From positions 248,001-312,000 of the forward strand of contig NZ_CP083761.1 of NCBI RefSeq assembly GCF_023558375.1: a stretch of 64,000 bases of DNA, given 5' to 3'. This stretch comes from Chroococcidiopsis sp. CCMEE 29 (GTDB lineage Bacteria > Cyanobacteriota > Cyanobacteriia > Cyanobacteriales > Chroococcidiopsidaceae). Of the stretch, positions 45,252 to 54,383 are shown in pieces; position 1 is the stretch's first letter, and each line of letters starts with the position of its first letter. Under the pieces are notes generated by a model. The model saw nothing but the letters and a program-made list of their open reading frames with translations. It made no database searches and was not told the DNA's origin. The translations under genes and the position numbers were made by a program.

Positions 45252-46169
45252 ATGTTGACCCAATCTTCTACTTCAGTAATCCCATTCCTGGGGTCTGAGG
45301 TAGCAGCGACTTACGATGCTGCGCGAGTGGTAATTTTACCCATCCCCTACGAGGCAACGACTACCTATCGTCGTGGCTGTAAAAATGGTCCAGATGCGAT
45401 TTTAGAAGCTTCGCACCAAGTCGAATACTACGACGAAGAACTAGACTGGGAGACTGGACGCGATATTGGAATTTATACTCACCCAGCAATTGCAGACACC
45501 AGGAATGGGAAGTTTTCCGCTCAGGAGATGCTGCAAGTTACCCAAGAAACAGTGTCCAAGCTAATTCAAGATGGCAAGTTCGTGATTGCGCTAGGGGGTG
45601 AACACAGCATTACCACGGGTGTTGTAGCAGCTTACCGTCAAGCATATCCAGATGAACCATTTACAGTCGTGCAAATTGATGCTCATGGCGATTTACGCCA
45701 TGAATATGAAGGCTCAATTCATAATCATGCCTGTGTGATGCGTCGGATTGTGGATATGGGTTTGCCAACAGTGCAAATTGGAATTCGGGCAATTTGTAAA
45801 GAAGAAGCAGACTTGATGAAGGAAAAAAATCTAGTAGTATTTCGGGCGCGAGAGATTGCCACCCAACCGGATTGGATAGAAAGAGCGATCGCTGCTATTC
45901 CGACGCAGAAAGTCTTTCTCACCATTGATTTAGACGGCATTGACCCGACGCTGATTCCTGGCGTTGGCACCCCAGAACCCGGTGGCTTAAACTGGTATGC
46001 GCTTACCGAATTTTTAAGAAGGGTAACTGAAACTTATCAGGTAATTGGCTGTGATGTAATGGAGTTGGCACCAATAGTAGATTCAGTAGTTTCCCAATTC
46101 ACAGCAGCAAAATTGGTCTATAAACTAATCGGTTATCAAGGCTTGGATAATAAGCTGTTGTGTATTTAA
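45252..46169 (+). CDS. speB: Agmatinase/ureohydrolase
   Basis: A 305-residue ureohydrolase. It hydrolyses agmatine to putrescine and urea, or a related guanidino compound, with two Mn2+ ions. Metal ligands are in GGEHSIT, QIDAHGDLRHEYEG and TIDLDGIDPTLIPGVG. It also has the ILPIPYEATTTYRRGCKNGP entry and the C-terminal GCDVMELAPIVDS segment. Arginine-derived polyamine and cyanophycin turnover genes lie in the same 10 kb (cphB, cphA). Some cyanobacterial 'agmatinases' act on guanidine-type substrates, so specificity is not certain. Confidence 0.93.
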   Translation: MLTQSSTSVIPFLGSEVAATYDAARVVILPIPYEATTTYRRGCKNGPDAILEASHQVEYYDEELDWETGRDIGIYTHPAIADTRNGKFSAQEMLQVTQETVSKLIQDGKFVIALGGEHSITTGVVAAYRQAYPDEPFTVVQIDAHGDLRHEYEGSIHNHACVMRRIVDMGLPTVQIGIRAICKEEADLMKEKNLVVFRAREIATQPDWIERAIAAIPTQKVFLTIDLDGIDPTLIPGVGTPEPGGLNWYALTEFLRRVTETYQVIGCDVMELAPIVDSVVSQFTAAKLVYKLIGYQGLDNKLLCI

Positions 46170-46205
46170 CTTGCATAGTTATTGAACCGGAGCAATTAAT
46201 TCTTC

Positions 46206-46245
46206 TCCCCCTGCCTCCCCTGCTCCCTCGCCCCTCGCCCCTCTA
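46206..46245. repeat. Low-complexity C-rich repeat
   Basis: ccccctgcctcccctgctcc followed by ctcgcccctcgcccctc, 80 bp before pyrH. Same families as in the 21.6-kb and 36.1-kb blocks. Confidence 0.8.
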
Positions 46246-46325
46246 TAAAATTAGAGACAGAGAACCGCTCTCCTGTTATCTTAAATTGGAGGCAATTACA
46301 ACCCAAATTAATTAATCATAACTGC

Positions 46326-47054
46326 ATGGCAAAACCTTACAAGCGGGTTTTACTGAAACTGAGCGGTGAAGCTTTGATGGGCAACCTGGGCTATGGAATT
46401 GATCCAGGAATCGTTCAAGAAATTGCGGCTGAAGTGGCAGAGGTCGTAGCAATTGGTGCTCAAGTCGCTATTGTGGTGGGTGGTGGCAATATTTTTCGCG
46501 GCATCAAAGCTTCCGCAGCTGGCATGGATCGCGCAACTGCTGACTACATTGGTATGATTGCGACTGTAATGAATGCCCTAACGCTTCAGGATTGCCTGGA
46601 ACGAATTGAGGTACAAACACGAGTGCAAACAGCGATCGCTATGCAAGAAGTCGCGGAACCTTATATCCGGCGTCGTGCCATCCGCCATTTAGAAAAAGGG
46701 CGGGTGGTAATTTTTGGTGCTGGATCTGGAAATCCTTTCTTCACCACCGATACGACTGCCGCCCTTAGAGCTGCTGAAATTGATGCTGAGATTATTTTTA
46801 AAGCTACCAAAGTAGACGGGGTTTACGACGCTGACCCTCATCTCAATCCTGGAGCCAAACGCTATCAAAGCTTGACATACGGGCATGTTCTGGCTCAAGA
46901 CTTGCGAGTGATGGATAGTACAGCGATCGCCTTGTGTAAAGAGAACAATATCCCTATTCTGGTATTTGATCTTTCGGGGCGGGGTAACATCCGCCGAGCG
47001 GTGATGGGAGAATCCATCGGCACCCTTGTGGGAGGTTTTTGTGAAATTAGCTGA
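46326..47054 (+). CDS. pyrH: Uridylate kinase
   Basis: A 242-residue UMP kinase of the amino-acid-kinase fold that makes UDP for nucleic acid and cell-wall synthesis. Family segments are intact: [74 protein letters not shown] and [16 protein letters not shown]. It starts at ATG 46326. The stop lies 14 bp inside the frr gene, the usual pyrH-frr operon. Confidence 0.98.
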   Translation: MAKPYKRVLLKLSGEALMGNLGYGIDPGIVQEIAAEVAEVVAIGAQVAIVVGGGNIFRGIKASAAGMDRATADYIGMIATVMNALTLQDCLERIEVQTRVQTAIAMQEVAEPYIRRRAIRHLEKGRVVIFGAGSGNPFFTTDTTAALRAAEIDAEIIFKATKVDGVYDADPHLNPGAKRYQSLTYGHVLAQDLRVMDSTAIALCKENNIPILVFDLSGRGNIRRAVMGESIGTLVGGFCEIS

Positions 47055-47589
47055 AGCTGAGAGTTCAATGCAAAAGACCGTTGAGGCAACTCAACGCTCT
47101 TTTAATACGATTCGTACTGGTCGCGCTAACGCGGCTCTACTTGACCGGGTAATGGTGGAGTACTACGGTACGCCCACACCCCTTAAATCCTTGGCAAACA
47201 TCAGTACCCCTGATTCCACGACAATTACGATTCAACCGTACGATCGTAGTACGTTAAACCTGATTGAAAAAGCGATTTCCCTGTCAGATGTAGGCTTAAC
47301 TCCCAATAACGACGGTTCCATGATCCGGTTGAACATTCCGCAACTGACGAGCGATCGTCGTAAGGAATTCGTCAAACTGGCTGCCAAGTACGCCGAGGAG
47401 GGACGTGTTGCTATTCGCAACATCCGCCGCGATGCTCTTGACACCATCCGCAAGCAGGAGAAGAATAGCGAAATTTCTGAAGACGAAGCGCAGGATCAGC
47501 AGGACAAACTGCAAAAACTGACGAATAAGTACACTACGAGAATTGATGAATTACTGGCAGAGAAGGAAAAAGATATTACAACCGTCTAA
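47041..47589 (+). CDS. frr: Ribosome recycling factor
   Basis: A 182-residue RRF that, with EF-G, splits the post-termination ribosome. The start is GTG 47041, 6 bp after GGAGG and inside the last 14 bp of pyrH; the TTG at 47026 would add five unlikely residues. Signature segments are intact: [26 protein letters not shown] in part, [39 protein letters not shown] in part, and [17 protein letters not shown]. Translation is coupled to pyrH. Confidence 0.97.
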   Translation: MKLAEAESSMQKTVEATQRSFNTIRTGRANAALLDRVMVEYYGTPTPLKSLANISTPDSTTITIQPYDRSTLNLIEKAISLSDVGLTPNNDGSMIRLNIPQLTSDRRKEFVKLAAKYAEEGRVAIRNIRRDALDTIRKQEKNSEISEDEAQDQQDKLQKLTNKYTTRIDELLAEKEKDITTV

Positions 47590-47846
47590 ATTAGGATTGT
47601 CCTGTACTAGAACTTAGCCAGCAAAACGAGACGGTCGTTCTGCTAATATTGCACATTTAACTTGCATATTCTTGAACTGGAGGTATCAATTTCGCTCCCC
47701 CTGCCTCCCCTGCTTGCCCTAATATCATGTTCGGTTGAATAGCCATAGTTAAGGCAGACGCGGTGACGCGGAGATACTTTTGTTATAGGCAATTCGGCGG
47801 ACTTGATATAACAGGCGAACTAGATGTTTAACGGCTTATTAAGTCT
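47590..47846. other. Intergenic with C-rich repeat
   Basis: A ctccccctgcctcccctgctt block (47695-47715) is preceded by a ttaacttgcatatt(c)ttgaac(t/c)gg(a) segment. The same segment occurs after speB at 46169-46190, so a ~45-bp unit is duplicated in the two gaps. No gene was seen. Confidence 0.5.
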
Positions 47847-48623
47847 ATGAATCCTCAACAGCAGGCGATTATTGAGCTAGGTCCCTGGTTTCACAACCTC
47901 CATCTTCCTGATGGTACCCAGACTGCCCCAGATCACATTCTGGGGGATTTTCCAGCTTTCAAGTGGCAATCCCTGGCATCCTATCTTCCCAAAAACCTCA
48001 AAGGTTGGCGGGCGCTGGATATTGGCTGTAATGCTGGTTTCTATAGCTTTGAGCTGGCTCTTCGAGGGGCTGATGTAACGGGAATTGACATGGACCGCCG
48101 CTATCTAGCTCAGGCGCAGTGGGCAGTGCGGCAGTACGGGTTGGAGGACCGGGTTCGGTTCAAACAGATGCAAGTTTACGATCTAGCGCACCTTGATGTC
48201 ACCTTTGATCTGGTGCTGTTTATGGGTGTGTTTTACCACCTGCGCTATCCCCTGTTAGGGCTGGATCTGGTGGCGCAGAAAGTAGAACGCCTGCTAGTAT
48301 TTCAAACTTTGACGATACCGGGGGAAGAAGTCTACGAGCAGACTGATAATCTAGACATCAACGATCGTGAGCCCTTAACTGAACCGGGCTGGCCCAAAGT
48401 CGCCTTTCTGGAACATCGCTTTGCCGGAGATCCGACAAATTGGTGGGCTCCCAATCATGCTGGAGTGGCGGCGATGCTGCGCTCTAGCGGTCTGCGAGTC
48501 ATTGAGTGTCCTAGTCATGAGATGTATTTATGTGAACCAGACCCAACTAATCCGGCTTGTGTCAGCACCTGGAATGCAGCTGAACTACACTCAGCCACCG
48601 GGCGATCGCGTCACCAGAACTGA
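47847..48623 (+). CDS. TIGR04290-type SAM-dependent methyltransferase (CmoB-like)
   Basis: A 258-residue methyltransferase. LGPWFHNLHLPDG at the start is followed by the SAM site ALDIGCNAGFYSFELALRGA in part (residues ~56-72) and TGIDMDRRYLAQA. MGVFYHLRYPLLGLD and the characteristic NWWAPNHAGVAAMLRSSG also occur, all typical of TIGR04290 and the CmoB fold. These enzymes often accompany glycosyl or natural-product genes; here the neighbours are housekeeping genes, so the substrate is unknown. It starts at ATG 47847. Confidence 0.87.
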   Translation: MNPQQQAIIELGPWFHNLHLPDGTQTAPDHILGDFPAFKWQSLASYLPKNLKGWRALDIGCNAGFYSFELALRGADVTGIDMDRRYLAQAQWAVRQYGLEDRVRFKQMQVYDLAHLDVTFDLVLFMGVFYHLRYPLLGLDLVAQKVERLLVFQTLTIPGEEVYEQTDNLDINDREPLTEPGWPKVAFLEHRFAGDPTNWWAPNHAGVAAMLRSSGLRVIECPSHEMYLCEPDPTNPACVSTWNAAELHSATGRSRHQN

Positions 48624-48659
48624 GTTTGAGCTAGGTGCTGTTAAGAAACAACTTTACAA

Positions 48660-49139
48660 CTAAGGCTGATGCAGTAGGGCTACGGCATAAGCTGCAATTC
48701 CTTCTTCTCGCCCAACTGGACCTAATTTTTCATTTGTAGTGGCTTTGATGCCGATTTGGTCTGGTTGTACTTGTAAGACAGTGGAAAGGCGATCGCGCAT
48801 TGTGGCAATATGCGGTTTCAACTTCGGACGCTCTGCCACTACCACCGAATCAATATTCCCCACCTGCCAGCCTCGCTCCTGCACCAGCTGATTTACCTTA
48901 CTCAGTAGCACCAAACTATCAGCTCCAGCCCATTTTGGCTCTGTTGGGGGAAAGTAAAGTCCAATGTCTCCTAAAGAAAGCGCCCCCAGCATTGCATCCA
49001 TAATTGCATGGGTTAATACATCGGCATCACTATGCCCTAGTAAACCCAACTCGTGAGGAATCTCTGCCCCGCCCAAAATCAAGCGGCGACCGGTAGCCAA
49101 TTGGTGGATATCGTAGCCATTACCAATGCGAATATTCAT
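48660..49139 (-). CDS. ispF: 2-C-methyl-D-erythritol 2,4-cyclodiphosphate synthase
   Basis: A 159-residue IspF of the MEP isoprenoid pathway, supplying carotenoid and phytol precursors. Metal ligands D10 and H12 (GNGYDIHQL) and H44 ([19 protein letters not shown]) are present, as are the [11 protein letters not shown] loop, the hinge [11 protein letters not shown] and the C-terminal [25 protein letters not shown] in part. Length is normal. It ends 37 bp from the convergent methyltransferase stop; trmD lies upstream in the same direction, 63 bp away. Confidence 0.98.
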   Translation of the reverse strand: MNIRIGNGYDIHQLATGRRLILGGAEIPHELGLLGHSDADVLTHAIMDAMLGALSLGDIGLYFPPTEPKWAGADSLVLLSKVNQLVQERGWQVGNIDSVVVAERPKLKPHIATMRDRLSTVLQVQPDQIGIKATTNEKLGPVGREEGIAAYAVALLHQP

Positions 49140-49202
49140 TTTTCAGTGTTTCCAAACATAAACTTCGTCAGAATCAGGTTTGGTCTGCTATCAACTTAAT
49201 AA

Positions 49203-49910
49203 TTAATTATTCTTCGTTTCCCCTGCTTCCCCTACTCCCTCTGCTAACAAATCGGGACGGCGATCGCGTGTTCTTTGTATTTGTTGCTCATACCGCCAGC
49301 GAGCAATTTCTGCATGGTTTCCTGACAGCAATACATCAGGTACCTTCCACTCCCGAAATTTAGTGGGACGGGTATATTGAGGGTAATCCAGCAAAGAAGT
49401 CTCGAAACTCTCTGCTTTTAAGGACTCAACTTTACCCACAGTTCCCGGTAATAGCCGCACTACCCCATTAATTAGTGCCAGCGCCGGTATTTCTCCACCC
49501 GTGAGGACAAAATCTCCTAAAGAAACTTCGCGGGTTACTAAATGCAGCACTCTTTCATCCACCCCCTCATAGTGGCCACAAATCACTACCAGTTGGTCAT
49601 AATTCCTTGCTAATTCCCGCAACAACGGCTGATTCATTGTTTGACCCTGTGGTGTCATTAGGATAACTTCTCGCCGGGGTAAAACTGACAGTGACTCAAC
49701 AGCGGCAAAAATCGGTTCTGGTTTCATTAGCATCCCTACGCCACCACCATAAGGTTCATCGTCTACCCGTCGATGCTTGTCGGTGGTAAAGTCGCGTGGA
49801 TTAACTAGATGCACCTCAGCAATTTGTTTGGTTAAGGCTTTACCAAGTAAACCTGAACTGAGTGGGGAGGAAAAAAAGTCGGGAAACAGCGTAACTATAT
49901 CAAATCGCAC
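49203..49910 (-). CDS. trmD: tRNA (guanine-N1-)-methyltransferase
   Basis: A 235-residue TrmD that makes m1G37 in tRNA. The SPOUT knot is intact: MRFDIVTLFPDFF, DEPYGGGVGMLMKPEP, ICGHYEGVDERV, and FVLTGGEIPALALINGVVRLLPG in part. The C-terminal domain has YPQYTRPTKFREWKVPDVLLSGNH in part. The last 12 residues (EGVGEAGETKNN) are encoded by a low-complexity C-rich repeat of the kind found between genes nearby, so the tail appears to be a recent addition. It probably shares a transcript with ispF. Confidence 0.97.
   Translation of the reverse strand: MRFDIVTLFPDFFSSPLSSGLLGKALTKQIAEVHLVNPRDFTTDKHRRVDDEPYGGGVGMLMKPEPIFAAVESLSVLPRREVILMTPQGQTMNQPLLRELARNYDQLVVICGHYEGVDERVLHLVTREVSLGDFVLTGGEIPALALINGVVRLLPGTVGKVESLKAESFETSLLDYPQYTRPTKFREWKVPDVLLSGNHAEIARWRYEQQIQRTRDRRPDLLAEGVGEAGETKNN
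49205..49245. repeat. Low-complexity repeat forming the trmD 3' end
   Basis: tttcccctgcttcccctactccctctgct matches the cccctgcttccc repeats at ~21605, ~36035 and ~60510. It lies in frame in trmD and supplies its stop. Confidence 0.75.
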
Positions 49911-50298
49911 AGTAGCTAGCGGGTGGTAATACTAAACTTCACAGAAGGCTTGCAGCAATAAGAGAGTAGAGAAGCATAGAGTGCAGATCTTTTACCCCGT
50001 TACCCCTGCTTTCTTTAGTTCACATCAGTTCAAAAGTGTATCTTATTGTTTAAATTATGTTTAAATATTTTGACATCTTGCGAATTACTTATGCTCCAGG
50101 GTTAAAAACTTATCGACGATTGAGCAAGCCTCAGCAGATCTGCTTATCAGACCAGCTCTTTCCATACCTCTGGTGCGGCAAAGCCCAAGTCATGGAAAAT
50201 TCTGATGAGCAGGAAATCAGATCAACCCAAACGAGATCTGGATCAATCAGGCTACGGTCGCGTTCACTTTCCCTGAGGCTTAGGAGAGGAAGGAAACT
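49911..50298. other. Intergenic, divergent 5' regions of trmD and cphB
   Basis: 388 bp. An 84-codon rightward frame (50057-50311) overlaps the cphB start and reads as Arg/Ser-rich text without family features, so it is not called. The cphB promoter should lie here. Confidence 0.4.
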
Positions 50299-51162
50299 AT
50301 GCTGCAACTAAAAGCTAAATCGCTGAAAATGACGACTCCCCAAGCCACTAAAACCGCTGTTCTGGTCATAGGTGGAGCAGAAGATAAAGTTCATGGACGG
50401 GAGATCTTGCACACTTTTTTTTCTCGTGCTGGGTCTACAGACGCCCACATAGCGATTATTCCCTCTGCCTCCCGTGAACCAACTATCATTGGCGCTCGAT
50501 ATCTTAGCATCTTTGAAGAAATGGGTGCCAAGAAGGTTGAGGTTTTGGATATTCGAGAACGGCAACAGTGCGACGACATCTACATTCAGGGACGTATAGA
50601 AGCTTGTACAGGGGTGTTTTTAACAGGTGGCGACCAACTGCGGCTGTGTGCTGTGCTGGCTGATACTCCAGTGATGGAGACGATTCGGCAGCGAGTACAA
50701 AAGGGTCAGATAACATTGGCAGGCACCAGTGCTGGGGCAGCGGTGATGGGTCATCATATGATCGCTGGCGGTGGTAGTGGCGAGTCTCCTAATCGTTCCT
50801 TGGTAGATATGGCGATGGGTTTAGGTATTCTGCCCAAGGTAATTGTGGATCAACACTTTCACAATCGCAATCGGATGGGGCGGTTAATTAGTGCGATTGC
50901 CTCTCATCCAGATCGCCTAGGGATTGGGATTGATGAAGATACCTGTGCTTTAGTCGAAAGGGATGGGATGTTGCAAGTTATGGGTAAAGGCACGGTCACA
51001 ATTGTTGACCCTGGAGCAATTTCCTACACTAACTATCCTCAGGTGGGAGCAGCTGAGCCTCTTAGTCTCCATAACCTCCGGGTACATATCCTCAGCTATG
51101 GCGATCGCTACCACTTACAGCAGCGAACTGTCATGGCTCCTGTACATCAGCTACCCAGCTAA
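50299..51162 (+). CDS. cphB: Cyanophycinase
   Basis: A 287-residue peptidase E-like serine exopeptidase (S51) that cuts cyanophycin into beta-Asp-Arg dipeptides. The nucleophile Ser 144 lies in LAGTSAGAAVM. Family segments VIGGAEDK, IAIIPSASREP, VFLTGGDQLRLC and VIVDQHFHNRNRMGRL are intact. The start at ATG 50299 has AGGAGAGGAAGG just upstream; M11 is an internal alternative. cphA follows after 170 bp in the same direction, the classical cphBA order. Confidence 0.97.
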   Translation: MLQLKAKSLKMTTPQATKTAVLVIGGAEDKVHGREILHTFFSRAGSTDAHIAIIPSASREPTIIGARYLSIFEEMGAKKVEVLDIRERQQCDDIYIQGRIEACTGVFLTGGDQLRLCAVLADTPVMETIRQRVQKGQITLAGTSAGAAVMGHHMIAGGGSGESPNRSLVDMAMGLGILPKVIVDQHFHNRNRMGRLISAIASHPDRLGIGIDEDTCALVERDGMLQVMGKGTVTIVDPGAISYTNYPQVGAAEPLSLHNLRVHILSYGDRYHLQQRTVMAPVHQLPS

Positions 51163-51332
51163 CGCGATAGACTAAGGGTCATATCTAGCTTGCTGACTTA
51201 CATTCCCTCCTTAGATAGCTGTCAATTGTAATCTGGTCAAGTTATCCAGAAAACTGTTCTTGGTGAACAGTTTAGCGATCAATCCCTGCTGGAAACTAGG
51301 TAACTGGTTCGAAAACTCCATCGCACATTCCC

Positions 51333-54029
51333 ATGAAAATCCTCAAGATCCAGACATTACGCGGCCCCAACTATTGGAGCATTCGACGCCAAAAGCTGAT
51401 CGTCATGCGGCTCGATTTAGAAGACCTGGCCCAGAAGCCATCAAATGAAATCTCAGGCTTCTACGAGGGATTAGTTGAGGCGTTACCAAGTTTGGAAGAA
51501 CACTTATGTTCCCCAGGCTGTCGCGGTGGATTCTTGATGCGGGTGCGCGAAGGCACGATGATGGGTCATATCGTGGAACATGTAGCCCTAGAACTCCAAG
51601 AACTAGCTGGGATGCCAGTGGGTTTTGGTCGTACCCGTGAAACCTCAACACCTGGAGTTTACCAGGTAGTGTTCGAGTACCTAGAAGAGCAAGCCGGCCG
51701 CTACGCGGGACGAGCGGCAGTACGACTGTGCCAAAGTATTGTTGAGCAGGGCTTTTATCCCCAGCGAGAGTTAGAACAAGATTTGCAAGACCTAAAAGAC
51801 CTCTACCGCGATGCAGCTTTAGGACCCAGCACCGAAGCAATTGTGAAAGAAGCTGAAGCCAAAGGCATTCCTTGGATGTCGCTGGGCGCTCGCTTTTTGA
51901 TCCAGCTGGGCTATGGGGTGTACCAAAAGCGGATGCAGGCAACAATGAGCGCGCATACCAGCATCCTGGGTGTAGAACTGGCTTGTGATAAAGAAGGAAC
52001 CAAACGCATCCTCGCCAATGCTGGGGTACCAGTGCCTAGGGGTACAGTCATCAGTTACTTGGACGAGTTGGAAGAAGCGATTCAATTAGTCGGCGGCTAT
52101 CCGATCGTGATCAAACCCCTTGATGGTAATCATGGCAGGGGCATCACTATTGATATCCAATCCTGGGAAGAAGCGGAGTCTGCCTATGATGCCGCCAGAG
52201 ATATCTCTCGCTCAGTAATTGTTGAGCGCTATTATGCCGGTCGCGACCATCGAGTGCTGGTCGTAAGTGGCAAAGTAGTAGCGGTAGCTGAGCGAGTACC
52301 AGCCCACGTAGTTGGCGATGGTATATCTACGATTGAGCAATTAATTGAGCTAACCAATCAAGATCCGAATCGTGGCGAGGGACACGATAACATCCTGACA
52401 CGCATTCAATTAGACCGTACCAGTTACCATCTGTTGGAACGACAAGGTTATACTCTGGAAACCGTGTTGGCAATGAGTGAAATCTGCTACCTGCGGGCAA
52501 CCGCTAACTTGAGTACTGGCGGAATTGCGGTGGATCGAACCGATGATATCCATCCGGAAAATGTCTGGCTGGCTCAACGGGTCGCTAAAATTATCGGTCT
52601 AGATATCGCGGGAATTGATATTGTTACGCCAGATATTAGCCGCTCTTTGCGAGAAGTGGATGGTGTGGTTATTGAAGTAAACGCGGCTCCCGGATTTAGG
52701 ATGCACGTTTGCCCCAGCCAAGGCATTCCTCGCAATGTAGCGGGAGCGGTACTGAATATGCTGTTCCCCCATGACAAGCCGAGTCGCATTCCAATCGTGG
52801 CTGTAACAGGTACCAACGGCAAAACCACTACCACGCGATTAATTGCCCATATCTTCAAGCAAACAGGTCGTACTGTCGGCTATACCACGACTGATGGCAC
52901 TTATATTGGCGATTACCTAGTGGAACCAGGGGATAATACCGGTCCTCAAAGTGCCCAGTTAATTTTGCAAGATCCAACTGTGGAAGTGGCGGTGCTAGAA
53001 TCTGCCCGTGGTGGCATTCTCCGCTCTGGACTTGCCTTTGATGCCAGTAATGTAGGAGTAGTTTTGAACGTCGCGGCAGACCACCTGGGAATTGGCGACA
53101 TTGACACGGTCGAACAGATGGCTCATCTCAAGAGTGTGGTAGCGGAAGCAGTCTTGCCCAACGGCTATGCGATCCTCAATGCTGACGATCCTCTCGTTGC
53201 CGCGATGCGAGAGCGGGTGAAATCTCAGGTTGCTTACTTCACAATGAACCCAGAAAATCAACTGGTGCGAAACCATACCCAGCAGGGTGGTCTGGCAGCA
53301 GTTTATGAGAATGGCTACCTGTCAATTTTGAAAGGAGATTGGACGCACCGGATTGAGCGAGCTGAAAGTGTACCGCTGACACTTGGTGGAAGAGCACCGT
53401 TTATGATTGCCAATGCCTTGGCAGCAAGTTTGGCAGCATTTGCCCAAGATGTGCCAATTGATAAGATTCGCGCCGGGTTGAATACGTTCCGAGCCTCAGT
53501 CAGTCAGACCCCAGGGCGAATGAATTTCTTTAATCTTGGCAGCTATTCTGCCCTGGTTGACTATGCACACAACCCCCATAGTTATGAAGCGTTGGGCGGT
53601 TTTGTCCGCAACTGGACTTCTGGAGAACGGATTGGTGTGGTAGGGGGACCAGGCGATCGCCGCGATCAAGACTTCATCACCTTGGGCAAACTTTCGGCTG
53701 AAATCTTTGACTACATCATTATCAAAGAAGACGACGATACGCGAGGTCGTTCCCGCGGTGATGCAGCCCAGTTGATTGGTAAAGGCATCATGCAAGTTAA
53801 ACCAGATTACAACTATCAAACCATCCTGGATGAAACAGAAGCAATTACCACGGCTCTAAACAGTGCGCCCAATGGCAGTCTAGTAGTGATTTTGCCTGAA
53901 AGCATCAGCCGCGCTATTAAACTGATTGAAGCACGCCATCCAATCAAGGAGGCACACCAGCCGCCTGAATTCACTGCTGCTCTAAACTCCCAAATCAGCG
54001 TCCCGTCTTCTGTCGCCAACCAGGTATAA
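51333..54029 (+). CDS. cphA: Cyanophycin synthetase
   Basis: An 898-residue CphA that makes the arginine/aspartate storage polymer without ribosomes. An N-terminal domain (1-~160, LRGPNYWSIRR...) and an ATP-grasp domain (~220-470, with YPIVIKPLDGNHGRGI and VIEVNAAPGFRMH) add Asp. A Mur-ligase-like domain (P-loop VTGTNGKTTT at ~489-498, then AVLESARGGILRSGL and VDYAHNPHSYEAL) adds Arg. All are complete and of normal length. Together with cphB and the agmatinase gene it marks nitrogen storage. It starts at ATG 51333. Confidence 0.98.
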   Translation: MKILKIQTLRGPNYWSIRRQKLIVMRLDLEDLAQKPSNEISGFYEGLVEALPSLEEHLCSPGCRGGFLMRVREGTMMGHIVEHVALELQELAGMPVGFGRTRETSTPGVYQVVFEYLEEQAGRYAGRAAVRLCQSIVEQGFYPQRELEQDLQDLKDLYRDAALGPSTEAIVKEAEAKGIPWMSLGARFLIQLGYGVYQKRMQATMSAHTSILGVELACDKEGTKRILANAGVPVPRGTVISYLDELEEAIQLVGGYPIVIKPLDGNHGRGITIDIQSWEEAESAYDAARDISRSVIVERYYAGRDHRVLVVSGKVVAVAERVPAHVVGDGISTIEQLIELTNQDPNRGEGHDNILTRIQLDRTSYHLLERQGYTLETVLAMSEICYLRATANLSTGGIAVDRTDDIHPENVWLAQRVAKIIGLDIAGIDIVTPDISRSLREVDGVVIEVNAAPGFRMHVCPSQGIPRNVAGAVLNMLFPHDKPSRIPIVAVTGTNGKTTTTRLIAHIFKQTGRTVGYTTTDGTYIGDYLVEPGDNTGPQSAQLILQDPTVEVAVLESARGGILRSGLAFDASNVGVVLNVAADHLGIGDIDTVEQMAHLKSVVAEAVLPNGYAILNADDPLVAAMRERVKSQVAYFTMNPENQLVRNHTQQGGLAAVYENGYLSILKGDWTHRIERAESVPLTLGGRAPFMIANALAASLAAFAQDVPIDKIRAGLNTFRASVSQTPGRMNFFNLGSYSALVDYAHNPHSYEALGGFVRNWTSGERIGVVGGPGDRRDQDFITLGKLSAEIFDYIIIKEDDDTRGRSRGDAAQLIGKGIMQVKPDYNYQTILDETEAITTALNSAPNGSLVVILPESISRAIKLIEARHPIKEAHQPPEFTAALNSQISVPSSVANQV

Positions 54030-54081
54030 GAAGAAGCTTTACGAGGAATTGCCCGCCCCCTAAGTCAAAGCTTTATAATAA

Positions 54082-54261
54082 TTACTCGCGATTGTCTTGC
54101 TCTAAGCTGGCAGTGTCATCATCCTGATTTTTCAGTTCCTCCTTAAAGCCCCGCAAGGTTTTACCCAATGCACTTCCCAATTCAGGAATTTTCTTAGGAC
54201 CGAAAATCAAAACTGCCACTAGAGCAATCACACCTACTTCAAGCCATCCTAAACCAAACAT
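54082..54261 (-). CDS. tatA: Twin-arginine translocase subunit TatA/E
   Basis: A 59-residue TatA/E. The N-terminal membrane helix [20 protein letters not shown] is followed by the hallmark [21 protein letters not shown] amphipathic helix (given in part) and an acidic tail. TatA assembles the pore that exports folded proteins across the thylakoid or plasma membrane; Tat-like signals occur in this window (SGNH hydrolase, NrtA-like protein). The start at ATG 54261 has a GAGGAG site 6 bp upstream. It is convergent with cphA. At 59 codons it is easily missed by length cut-offs. Confidence 0.95.
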   Translation of the reverse strand: MFGLGWLEVGVIALVAVLIFGPKKIPELGSALGKTLRGFKEELKNQDDDTASLEQDNRE

Positions 54262-54383
54262 ACTGATCTCCTCTCAACTAGCCTATAGATTAACTATAGA
54301 CAGGAGGCGATCGCTTCTGAAAAACTAATACCAGTTTAAATAATGTTGGCGGCAGATAGGGCTGCCAAGATGATGTTTAACGC

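Noticed and set aside
50057-50311. An 84-codon rightward frame before cphB
   Set aside because: Overlaps the cphB ribosome site and start; Arg/Ser-rich end, no ribosome site of its own, no recognisable domain.
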